Origin: an uncultured beta proteobacterium
Lineage (GTDB): Bacteria > Pseudomonadota > Gammaproteobacteria > Burkholderiales > Burkholderiaceae_C
NCBI GenBank assembly: GCA_903886165.1
Contig: CAISLL010000031.1
Coordinates: forward strand, 1-5,786
Direction: 5' to 3'
Length of the DNA stretch: 5,786 nt
Under the pieces are notes generated by a model. It saw nothing but the letters and a program-made list of their open reading frames with translations, was not told the origin of the DNA and ran no database searches. A program made the translations under genes and the position numbers. Shown piece after piece: positions 1 through 5,775 of the stretch. Numbering within the stretch: the stretch's first letter is position 1; each line of letters begins with the position of its first letter.

Positions 1-312
1 ACTGGCTACTCATCTCTCCTGTACCTGAAATTGTTGCCGATCGACCAACTGAAAATTGACCGATCTTTTGTGCGTGATGTGCTCACCGACCTGAATGACG
101 CTGCGATTGCGCGCACCATCGTGGCGCTTGGGCAGAGTCTTGGCCTTTCTGTCATTGCAGAAGGGGTCGAAACACAGGTGCAGCGTGACTTTTTGGCGGC
201 AAATGGTTGTGACTTGTATCAAGGTTATTTCTTCAGCCGCCCGTTTCCCCTTGATGACTTCACGGCTTATGTGAATCATTCGCAAAGCTCGGTACAGCAC
301 AGTCTTTCCTGA
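1..312 (+). CDS. EAL-domain c-di-GMP phosphodiesterase, C-terminal part (5' end outside window)
   Basis: The frame is open from the first base and ends at TGA 310-312, giving about 103 residues with no start in the window. It is the back half of an EAL domain, the family that hydrolyses cyclic di-GMP to pGpG. It opens inside the conserved D-F-G-T-G-Y-S-S loop (TGYSS, residues 1-5). It then shows the KIDRSFV motif (Lys18 is the conserved catalytic-site lysine), the AEGVET motif (Glu54 and Glu57) and QGYFFSRP (Gln74), so the active-site residues visible here are all kept and the domain looks catalytically competent. The protein ends about 22 residues after the last motif, the usual place for an EAL protein with no further domain. 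The EAL signature itself and any GGDEF, PAS or membrane sensor part lie upstream and cannot be judged. Family assignment is firm; the specific gene is unknown. Confidence 0.93.
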   Translation, partial: TGYSSLLYLKLLPIDQLKIDRSFVRDVLTDLNDAAIARTIVALGQSLGLSVIAEGVETQVQRDFLAANGCDLYQGYFFSRPFPLDDFTAYVNHSQSSVQHSLS

Positions 313-521
313 CGACTCGTAGTCAGCGGCGCTGAACGTTGCGGGTTTGTTTGCAGGCGTCAAGTTACTGACGTCAGACCAAGCTGGGATTTTCCGCTGG
401 CGAAACAGTGGTGTTTGATCCACGCATGCACGTCCCACAGGCTCATTTGCCTTGTTCATGGTTTCCGTCTTGGCGACCCAGGCGGCCTTCAATCCTGCGC
501 ACCACGTCACAATATTGGCCC
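313..521. other. Non-coding gap between the EAL gene and rarA
   Basis: This 209-bp stretch has no gene I can support. It contains the small inverted repeats at 314-335, a perfect 10-bp palindrome CTGACGTCAG at 368-377, and an AAACA-GTGG-TGTTT hairpin at 403-416. I see no convincing -35/-10 pair for rarA. The rarA frame stays open upstream to a GTG at 408, but the translated extension (rich in Pro, Arg and Trp) does not resemble the N-terminus of any RarA I know. The minus-strand frame across it is also open but unsupported. Confidence 0.55.
314..335. repeat. Small overlapping inverted repeats after the EAL gene
   Basis: Two short perfect inverted repeats follow the EAL stop codon directly: GACT-CGT-AGTC (314-324) and TCAGC-GGC-GCTGA (323-335). 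They share bases, so only one could form at a time. No run of T follows, so this is not a convincing intrinsic terminator. It may be a weak transcript end or chance. Confidence 0.3.
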
Positions 522-1811
522 ATGAACTCGCAAACCCTGACCCATTCACCGCTGGCCGAGCGCCTGCGCCCCAAGACCCTGGGTGAGGTGGTGGGCCAGC
601 AGCATTTGCTGGGGGAGGGCATGGCGCTGCGCCTCGCCTTTGAATCCGGCCAGCCGCACAGCTGCATTTTCTGGGGCCCGCCGGGCACCGGCAAGACCAC
701 CATTGCGCGGCTCATGGCAGATGCATTCGACGCCCAGTTCATCACCATCAGCGCCGTGCTTGGTGGGGTCAAGGACATCCGCGAGGCGGTTGAAAAAGCC
801 CAGCTGGCGCAGCAGCAGGGTTTGCGCACGCTGGTGTTTGTAGATGAAGTGCACCGCTTCAACAAAAGTCAGCAGGACGCATTCTTGCCGCATGTGGAAA
901 GTGGCCTGTTCACCTTCATCGGGGCTACCACCGAGAACCCGTCGTTTGAAGTCAACTCGGCCTTGTTGTCACGCGCGGCGGTGTATGTGTTGCAGGCGTT
1001 GTCTGCAGAAGATTTAAAGAAAATTGTGCTTCTGGCCCAGGAATATAAAGCGCTGCCAGCTATTGAAGGCATAGCGGTTGAGCGCCTGGTCGCGTATGCC
1101 GACGGTGACGCGCGCAGGTTGCTCAACACGCTGGAAATCCTGGCGGTGTCGGCGGGGCAGGAAAAGCGCAACGAAATCACCGATGCCTGGCTGCTCAAGG
1201 TGCTGGGCGAGCGCATGCGCCGCTACGACAAGGGCGGTGAGCAGTTTTACGACACCATTTCGGCACTGCACAAGAGCGTGCGTGGCTCGGACCCCGACGC
1301 TGCACTGTATTGGCTGGTGCGTATGCTCGATGGTGGTGCAGACCCGCGCTACATGGCCCGCCGCTTGATTCGTATGGCCAGCGAAGACATCGGCCTGGCC
1401 GACCCCCGTGCGCTGCGCCTGGCACTCGACGCGGCCGAAGTGTATGAACGTCTGGGCAGCCCCGAGGGCGAACTGGCGCTGGCTGAATGTGTGCTGTATC
1501 TGGCTGTGGCACCCAAAAGCAACGCTGCCTACAAGGCCTTAAATGCGGCCAGGGCTTTCGTCAAACAGGACGGCACACGAGCCGTGCCGATGCACCTTCG
1601 CAATGCACCGACCAGGCTGATGAAACAGCTGGACTATGGCAAGGACTACCGTTATGCACACGACGAGGCCGATGGTTTTGCCGCAGGTGAGCGTTATCTG
1701 CCCGATGGGATGGCCGAGCCAGGCTTCTACAAACCGGTGTCGCGCGGGCTTGAAATCAAGATAGCCGAAAAGTTGAACAGCTTGAAGCAACGCAACGATC
1801 AATCGCGCTGA
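522..1811 (+). CDS. rarA: Replication-associated recombination protein A (RarA/MgsA), AAA+ ATPase
   Basis: The 429-residue product is a cytoplasmic AAA+ ATPase of the clamp-loader-like RarA/MgsA/WRNIP1 family, which acts at stalled or gapped replication forks. The N-terminal motif PLAERLRPKTLGEVVGQ (residues 10-26) is typical. The ATPase core is complete: Walker A GPPGTGKTT (52-60), Walker B LVFVDE (104-109) followed by the family hallmark VHRFNKSQQD, sensor 1 GATTENPS (134-141), arginine finger region SR (150-151) and sensor 2 GDARRLLN (195-202). The C-terminal part carries the family oligomerisation domain, including SVRGSDPDAALYWLVRML and RRLIRMASEDIGLADP. Length is close to the roughly 430-450 residues usual for bacteria. 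I chose ATG 522 because homology begins just after it; GTG 408 and ATG 426 would add 32-38 residues of unfamiliar sequence. No clear Shine-Dalgarno precedes ATG 522. The gene stands alone, 209 bp after the EAL gene and 220 bp before livH. The identification is very secure; the exact start is less so. Confidence 0.96.
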   Translation: MNSQTLTHSPLAERLRPKTLGEVVGQQHLLGEGMALRLAFESGQPHSCIFWGPPGTGKTTIARLMADAFDAQFITISAVLGGVKDIREAVEKAQLAQQQGLRTLVFVDEVHRFNKSQQDAFLPHVESGLFTFIGATTENPSFEVNSALLSRAAVYVLQALSAEDLKKIVLLAQEYKALPAIEGIAVERLVAYADGDARRLLNTLEILAVSAGQEKRNEITDAWLLKVLGERMRRYDKGGEQFYDTISALHKSVRGSDPDAALYWLVRMLDGGADPRYMARRLIRMASEDIGLADPRALRLALDAAEVYERLGSPEGELALAECVLYLAVAPKSNAAYKALNAARAFVKQDGTRAVPMHLRNAPTRLMKQLDYGKDYRYAHDEADGFAAGERYLPDGMAEPGFYKPVSRGLEIKIAEKLNSLKQRNDQSR

Positions 1812-1862
1812 TATGTGGTTAAGCTTGCTAATCATGCAGTCGCGCAAGGGTAAACCCGGTTT

Positions 1863-1888
1863 GGGCACGGCTCACGTGGTGGGTGCCC
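1863..1888. other. GC-rich hairpin downstream of rarA
   Basis: GGGCAC (1863-1868) pairs with GTGCCC (1883-1888) across a 14-base loop that itself contains the palindrome CACGTG (1873-1878). It lies about 50 bp after the rarA stop. No T-run follows, so it could be a weak or factor-assisted transcript end for rarA, a protein site in the livH control region, or chance. Confidence 0.35.
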
Positions 1889-1914
1889 TTGACTACAATC
1901 TGCCCCACTTGACT
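1888..1914 (+). promoter_or_regulatory. Paired CTTGACT repeats upstream of livH (possible regulator sites or -35 boxes)
   Basis: The 7-mer CTTGACT occurs at 1888-1894 and again at 1908-1914, exactly 20 bp apart, close to two turns of the helix. Each contains TTGACT, a 5/6 match to the sigma-70 -35 box. A TACAAT (5/6 match to -10) lies at 1894-1899 but has no good -35 at 16-18 bp. Neither TTGACT has a strong -10 at standard spacing. The spacing on one face of the helix would suit a dimeric regulator, but this is inference. Confidence 0.3.
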
Positions 1915-2031
1915 GCCGGGGTCTACGTTGGCAGGCTTATTGCTAACTCACCGGTAGGGCCCAAAAGGCTGAACCGCGCATCACACTTCTGGTGTCGATG
2001 AATTCACCCGCCAAAAATCGGAGACGAAGAT

Positions 2032-2961
2032 ATGGAAATTTTCATGCAGCAGATCATCAATGGTCTGGTGTTGGGCAGTATGTATGCGTTGGTAGCCTTG
2101 GGTTACACCATGGTCTACGGCATCATTGGCCTGATCAATTTCGCGCACGGCGAGGTGCTGATGGTCGGCGCACTCACCAGCTGGACCATCATTGGTCTGA
2201 TGCGCGAGGCAATGCCCGGCACGCCCGGCTGGCTGATTCTGCTGATTGCACTGGCCATTTCGTGCATCGTGGCGGCAGTGCTGAATTTCACCATCGAGAA
2301 AGTGGCCTACCGGCCGCTGCGCAACAGCCCACGGCTGGCCCCGTTGATCACGGCGATCGGCATGTCGCTGTTGCTGCAAACGCTGGCCATGATCATCTGG
2401 AAGCCCAACTACAAGCCCTATCCCAACCTGCTCCCCAGCGTCCCGTATGAAATTGGTGGCGCCGTCATCACGCTCACCCAGGTGCTGATTCTGGGCATGA
2501 CCGTGATGTCGCTGGCGGTGTTGATGTGGCTGGTGAATTACACCAAATTGGGTCGTGCCATGCGCGCCACCGCTGAAAACCCGCGTGTGGCGGCCCTGAT
2601 GGGTGTCAAGCCCGATGTGGTGATTTCAGCCACGTTTGTGATTGGCGCCGTGCTTGCGGCCATTGCCGGCGTCATGTGGGCGGCGAATTACGGCACGGTC
2701 CAGCACACCATGGGTTTCCTGCCCGGCCTGAAGGCCTTTACGGCGGCGGTGTTTGGCGGCATTGGCAACCTGGCCGGTGCGGTGGTGGGCGGTATCGCAC
2801 TGGGACTGATCGAGTCACTGGGCGCGGGCTACATCGGCGCCCTCACTGGGGGGGTGCTGGGCAGTCATTATTCGGATATCTTTGCGTTCATTGTGTTGAT
2901 CGTTGTGCTCACGTTGCGGCCTTCGGGCTTGCTGGGTGAGCGGGTGGCGGACAGAGCCTAA
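2032..2961 (+). CDS. livH: Branched-chain amino acid ABC transporter permease LivH
   Basis: The 309-residue inner-membrane permease is one of the two channel subunits of a Liv-type (hydrophobic amino acid uptake) ABC importer; E. coli LivH is almost the same length. The chain is a series of hydrophobic segments with short loops. Family motifs are present in order: GLINFAHGE (residues 33-41), EKVAYRPLR (89-97), the cytoplasmic coupling loop KLGRAMRATAENPRVAALMGV split around residues 172-192, which contacts the ATPases, and GGIGNLAGA (242-250). The start at ATG 2032 is backed by GGAGA at 2020-2024, 7 bases ahead; ATG 2044 (Met5) is possible but has poorer spacing. It is the first gene of the livHMGF operon, and its stop codon runs into the livM ribosome site. 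The substrate is most likely Leu/Ile/Val; relatives of this family also carry other amino acids or amides, so specificity is inferred. Confidence 0.95.
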   Translation: MEIFMQQIINGLVLGSMYALVALGYTMVYGIIGLINFAHGEVLMVGALTSWTIIGLMREAMPGTPGWLILLIALAISCIVAAVLNFTIEKVAYRPLRNSPRLAPLITAIGMSLLLQTLAMIIWKPNYKPYPNLLPSVPYEIGGAVITLTQVLILGMTVMSLAVLMWLVNYTKLGRAMRATAENPRVAALMGVKPDVVISATFVIGAVLAAIAGVMWAANYGTVQHTMGFLPGLKAFTAAVFGGIGNLAGAVVGGIALGLIESLGAGYIGALTGGVLGSHYSDIFAFIVLIVVLTLRPSGLLGERVADRA

Positions 2962-2966
2962 GGAGA
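2960..2966 (+). promoter_or_regulatory. livM ribosome binding site overlapping the livH stop codon
   Basis: AAGGAGA shares its first two bases with the TAA stop of livH (2959-2961) and sits 6 bases before the livM ATG at 2973. A ribosome finishing livH therefore ends directly on the livM initiation site, which suggests translational coupling of the two permease subunits. The overlap is read from sequence; the coupling is inferred. Confidence 0.75.
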
Positions 2967-2972
2967 CAGATC

Positions 2973-4055
2973 ATGAAACAAAAACAAATCATCGTTTTTC
3001 TGCTGGCGGCTGTGGGCTTGTTGCTGGTTCCGCTGGTGCTGCAGAACTTTGGCAACGCCTGGGTGCGCATTGCCGACATGGCACTGCTCTACGTCCTTCT
3101 GGCGCTTGGCCTGAATATTGTGGTCGGATATGCGGGTCTGCTCGATCTTGGCTATGTGGCGTTTTTTGCCATTGGCGCCTACATGTACGCGCTGATGGCC
3201 TCACCGCACCTGACCGAAACATTTCCGGCATTTGCGGCGATGTTTCCTGATGGCCTGCACACCCCGCTCTGGATCATCATTCCGGCGGCCGCAGGTCTGG
3301 CGGGTTTGTTGGGCGTGCTGTTGGGTGCGCCCACATTGCGGTTGCGGGGCGACTACCTGGCCATTGTGACGCTGGGGTTTGGCGAAATCATCCGGGTGTT
3401 CTTGAACAACCTGGATCATCCCGTCAATATCACCAACGGTCCCAAGGGCATGGGCGCGATTGATTCCCTGTCGTTTTTTGGCATGAGTTTTGGGCGTACA
3501 ACCGAGTTGTTCGGGCTTGCCTTGCCTTCGGTCACCTTGTATTACTACCTGTTCCTGACGCTGGTGGTCTTCAGCGTGGTTATCTCGCACCGGCTGCAGA
3601 TGTCGCGCGTCGGGCGCGCCTGGATGGCCATTCGCGAGGATGAAATTGCCGCCAAGGCCATGGGCATCAACACCCGTAATCTGAAACTTCTGGCCTTCGG
3701 CATGGGCGCCACGTTTGGCGGTGTGTCCGGTGCCATGTTTGCGTCGTTCCAGGGTTTCATTTCGCCGGAATCCTTCAGCCTGATGGAGTCCGTGATGATT
3801 GTGGCGATGGTGGTTCTGGGCGGCATCGGGCACCTGCCTGGTGTGATTTTGGGTGCGATTGCCCTGTCAGCTCTGCCAGAGGTGTTGCGTTATGTAGCCG
3901 GACCCTTGCAGGAAATGACCGGCGGGCGGCTTGACTCGGCGATTTTGCGCCAGCTGTTGATTGCGGTGGCCATGATCATCATCATGCTGATGCGCCCGCG
4001 TGGTCTGTGGCCGGCCCCTGAGCATGGCAAGTCCTTGCAGGCCTCAAAGTCTTGA
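2973..4055 (+). CDS. livM: Branched-chain amino acid ABC transporter permease LivM
   Basis: The 360-residue polytopic inner-membrane protein is the second channel subunit, partner of LivH. It begins with a hydrophobic segment (about residues 6-24) and shows the family motifs LNIVVGYAGLLDLGYVAF (47-64) with FAIGAY, PTLRLRGDYLAIVTLGFGEIIR split around residues 120-141, NITNGPKGM (152-160), the ATPase coupling loop RVGRAWMAIREDEIAAKAMG (212-231), and a late GGIGHLPGVILGA glycine-rich segment. It is shorter than E. coli LivM (about 425 residues), but all core motifs are present, so I see no truncation. ATG 2973 follows a strong AAGGAGA site that overlaps the livH stop. The C-terminal tail after the last membrane segment is short and basic. 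A 71-bp gap, the largest in the operon, separates it from livG. Confidence 0.95.
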   Translation: MKQKQIIVFLLAAVGLLLVPLVLQNFGNAWVRIADMALLYVLLALGLNIVVGYAGLLDLGYVAFFAIGAYMYALMASPHLTETFPAFAAMFPDGLHTPLWIIIPAAAGLAGLLGVLLGAPTLRLRGDYLAIVTLGFGEIIRVFLNNLDHPVNITNGPKGMGAIDSLSFFGMSFGRTTELFGLALPSVTLYYYLFLTLVVFSVVISHRLQMSRVGRAWMAIREDEIAAKAMGINTRNLKLLAFGMGATFGGVSGAMFASFQGFISPESFSLMESVMIVAMVVLGGIGHLPGVILGAIALSALPEVLRYVAGPLQEMTGGRLDSAILRQLLIAVAMIIIMLMRPRGLWPAPEHGKSLQASKS

Positions 4056-4080
4056 CAAGCGGTGCACGCACCTCAACGTA
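4052..4080 (+). promoter_or_regulatory. Possible weak internal promoter between livM and livG
   Basis: A perfect TTGACA -35 box (4052-4057) overlaps the livM stop codon TGA. The hexamer 17 bases later (4075-4080, AACGTA) is a poor -10, so activity is doubtful. A small inverted repeat GGTGC-AC-GCACC (4061-4072) lies between them. It would provide extra transcription of the two ATPase genes if real. Confidence 0.2.
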
Positions 4081-4126
4081 TCCAAAAGGGCTGGCACCAG
4101 GCCGTCCCCACTGAAGAAGGAATCAC

Positions 4127-4897
4127 ATGACAGACAACGTACTCAATGTTGCCGGCGTATCCAAGCGCTTTGGCGGCCTGCAGGCCTTGAGCGATGTAGG
4201 CATTCGGATCCAGCGCGGCCAGGTGTATGGCCTGATTGGCCCGAACGGCGCTGGCAAGACCACATTTTTCAACGTGCTTACCGGGCTCTACACACCTGAC
4301 ACTGGCACCTTTGAGCTCGCGGGCAAGCCCTATAAACCCTCGGCCGTGCATGAAGTGGCCAAGGCCGGCATTGCCCGCACCTTTCAAAACATCCGGCTGT
4401 TTGCGGAAATGACCGCGATAGAGAACGTCATGGTGGGTCGCCATGTGCGCACCCACTCGGGTTTGCTGGGTGCGGTGTTTCACACCCCGGGCTTCAAGGC
4501 CGAAGAAGCTGCCATTGCGGCGCGGGCTTACGAGTTGCTGGAGTATGTGGGCATTGCCAAGCTGGCCGATTTCAAGGCGCGCACGCTGAGCTATGGGGAC
4601 CAGCGCCGCCTGGAGATTGCCCGTGCTCTGGCCACTGACCCGCAGCTGATTGCGCTTGATGAGCCCGCCGCCGGCATGAACAGTACCGAAAAAGTGCTGC
4701 TGCGCGAATTGATCGACAAAATCCGCAATGACAACCGCACCATTTTGCTGATTGAGCATGATGTGAAGCTCGTCATGGGCCTGTGTGACCGGGTCACCGT
4801 GCTGGACTACGGCAAACAGATTGCCGAAGGCACACCAGCTGATGTGCAACGCAACGAAAAAGTGATTGAAGCCTATCTGGGCACCGGCGGCCACTAA
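4127..4897 (+). CDS. livG: Branched-chain amino acid ABC transporter ATP-binding protein LivG
   Basis: The 256-residue cytoplasmic ATPase is one of two nucleotide-binding subunits that drive LivHM. All ABC motifs are present and canonical: A-loop aromatic Phe15 (KRFGG), Walker A GPNGAGKTT (38-46), Q-loop ARTFQNIRLF with Gln87, signature LSYGDQRRLEIARAL (154-168; LSYG or LPYG followed by DQ/QQ is usual in LivG), Walker B LIALDE (174-179), D-loop and switch His211 (LIEHD). The LivG-specific insertion between the Q-loop and the signature (about residues 104-125, GRH...GLLGAVFHTPGF) and the C-terminal tail ending EAYLG are both there. The length matches the family. ATG 4127 has a good AAGAAGGA site at 4114-4121. 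The next gene, livF, follows 27 bp later and is surely co-transcribed. Confidence 0.96.
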   Translation: MTDNVLNVAGVSKRFGGLQALSDVGIRIQRGQVYGLIGPNGAGKTTFFNVLTGLYTPDTGTFELAGKPYKPSAVHEVAKAGIARTFQNIRLFAEMTAIENVMVGRHVRTHSGLLGAVFHTPGFKAEEAAIAARAYELLEYVGIAKLADFKARTLSYGDQRRLEIARALATDPQLIALDEPAAGMNSTEKVLLRELIDKIRNDNRTILLIEHDVKLVMGLCDRVTVLDYGKQIAEGTPADVQRNEKVIEAYLGTGGH

Positions 4898-4924
4898 GAC
4901 GGCACGCGGCACAAGGAAAACAAC

Positions 4925-5641
4925 ATGGCAAATATTCTTCTCAAGGTCAAGGGTCTCAAAGTGGCATACGGCGGCATTCAGGCCGTGAAAGGTGCTGATT
5001 TTGAAGTGCATGAGGGTGAACTGGTGTCCCTGATCGGCTCCAATGGTGCGGGCAAGACCACCACCATGAAGGCCATTACAGGGTCATTGCCGATCAACGA
5101 TGGCGACATTGAATACCTTGGCAAAAGCATTCGGGGCCAGGGGCCATGGGATCTGGTCAAGCAGGGTCTGGCCATGGTGCCGGAAGGGCGCGGCATCTTT
5201 ACCCGCATGACCATTCTGGAAAACCTGCAAATGGGTGCTTACATTCGTGACGGCAAGGCCGAAATCCTGCTCGACATTGAAAAAGTGTTTGCTATCTTCC
5301 CGCGCCTGAAAGAACGCAAGGACCAGCTGGCCGGTACCCTGAGCGGTGGTGAGCAGCAAATGCTGGCCATGGGCCGTGCCCTCATCAGCCGGCCCAAGGT
5401 GCTGCTGCTCGACGAACCGTCCATGGGTTTGTCACCCATCATGGTGGACAAAATTTTTGAAGTGGTGCGTGATGTGTACGCGCAGGGCGTGACGATCCTG
5501 CTGGTTGAACAAAACGCCAGCCGTGCGCTGGCCATTGCCGACCGCGGCTATGTGATGGATTCAGGCCTCATCACCATGACCGGTGACGCTAAGACCATGC
5601 TGAGCGATCCCAAGGTACGGGCTGCATATCTGGGTGAATAA
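4925..5641 (+). CDS. livF: Branched-chain amino acid ABC transporter ATP-binding protein LivF
   Basis: The 238-residue cytoplasmic ATPase pairs with LivG to form the motor of the importer. Motifs: A-loop Tyr15 (VAYGG), Walker A GSNGAGKTT (38-46), the LivF-type MVPEGRGIF loop (84-92), in which Glu87 takes the Q-loop position, signature LSGGEQQMLAMGRAL (139-153), Walker B VLLLDE (159-164), PSMGLSP, and LLVEQNA (192-198), where Gln196 replaces the usual switch His. These two replacements are a normal feature of LivF proteins, not damage. The length matches the family, and the protein ends with the common tail AAYLGE. ATG 4925 follows AAGGA at 4913-4917 with 7-base spacing. It is the last gene of the operon; a terminator-like hairpin begins 16 bp after its stop. 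Confidence 0.96.
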   Translation: MANILLKVKGLKVAYGGIQAVKGADFEVHEGELVSLIGSNGAGKTTTMKAITGSLPINDGDIEYLGKSIRGQGPWDLVKQGLAMVPEGRGIFTRMTILENLQMGAYIRDGKAEILLDIEKVFAIFPRLKERKDQLAGTLSGGEQQMLAMGRALISRPKVLLLDEPSMGLSPIMVDKIFEVVRDVYAQGVTILLVEQNASRALAIADRGYVMDSGLITMTGDAKTMLSDPKVRAAYLGE

Positions 5642-5656
5642 TCCATAAGAAATTAT

Positions 5657-5696
5657 GCTCTAGCCCTTATTAAAATTGGGCTGGGAGCTATTTTTT
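5657..5696 (+). terminator. Rho-independent terminator-like hairpin after livF
   Basis: The left arm GCTC (5657-5660) and AGCCC (5662-5666) pairs with GGGCT (5678-5682) and GAGC (5685-5688). This gives a 9-bp stem broken by an internal loop (T against GG), with an 11-base AT-rich loop. TA and a run of six T (5691-5696) follow. This is the natural end of the livHMGF transcript. The shape and wording of this element also resemble short palindromic elements that I recall as dispersed in Comamonadaceae genomes after genes; that link is from memory and not tested. Confidence 0.75.
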
Positions 5697-5750
5697 ATGG
5701 AGCGCTGGACCTGTTGCGAATCGTATGCAATAAGGGCATGTGTGGTCCCG

Positions 5751-5768
5751 GCAGAAATTTTTTTCTGC
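5751..5768. repeat. AT-rich perfect hairpin near the right edge
   Basis: GCAGAAA (5751-5757) and TTTCTGC (5762-5768) form a perfect 7-bp stem with a TTTT loop. No T-run follows on either strand, so it does not look like a terminator. It sits 7 bp before a consensus -35 box, where it could be a regulator-binding palindrome for the next transcription unit. Confidence 0.5.
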
Positions 5769-5775
5769 AAATTTG

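Noticed and set aside
368..377. Perfect palindrome CTGACGTCAG
   Set aside because: A single 10-bp palindrome of this kind is expected by chance on the scale of a genome, and nothing nearby ties it to a known regulator.
1813..2001. Small + strand frame of 62 codons between rarA and livH
   Set aside because: Its start has no ribosome site, the translation matches nothing I recognise, and it overlaps the likely control region of livH.
3201..3833. Minus-strand frame of 210 codons opposite livM
   Set aside because: It is rich in His, Gln and Arg, as expected from the complement of a hydrophobic membrane protein gene, and has no recognisable domain or ribosome site.
4073..5011. Long minus-strand reading frame (312 codons) opposite livG and the start of livF
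   Set aside because: It mirrors a gene with complete, canonical ABC motifs. The translation shows no recognisable domain, and such frames arise from codon bias on the coding strand.
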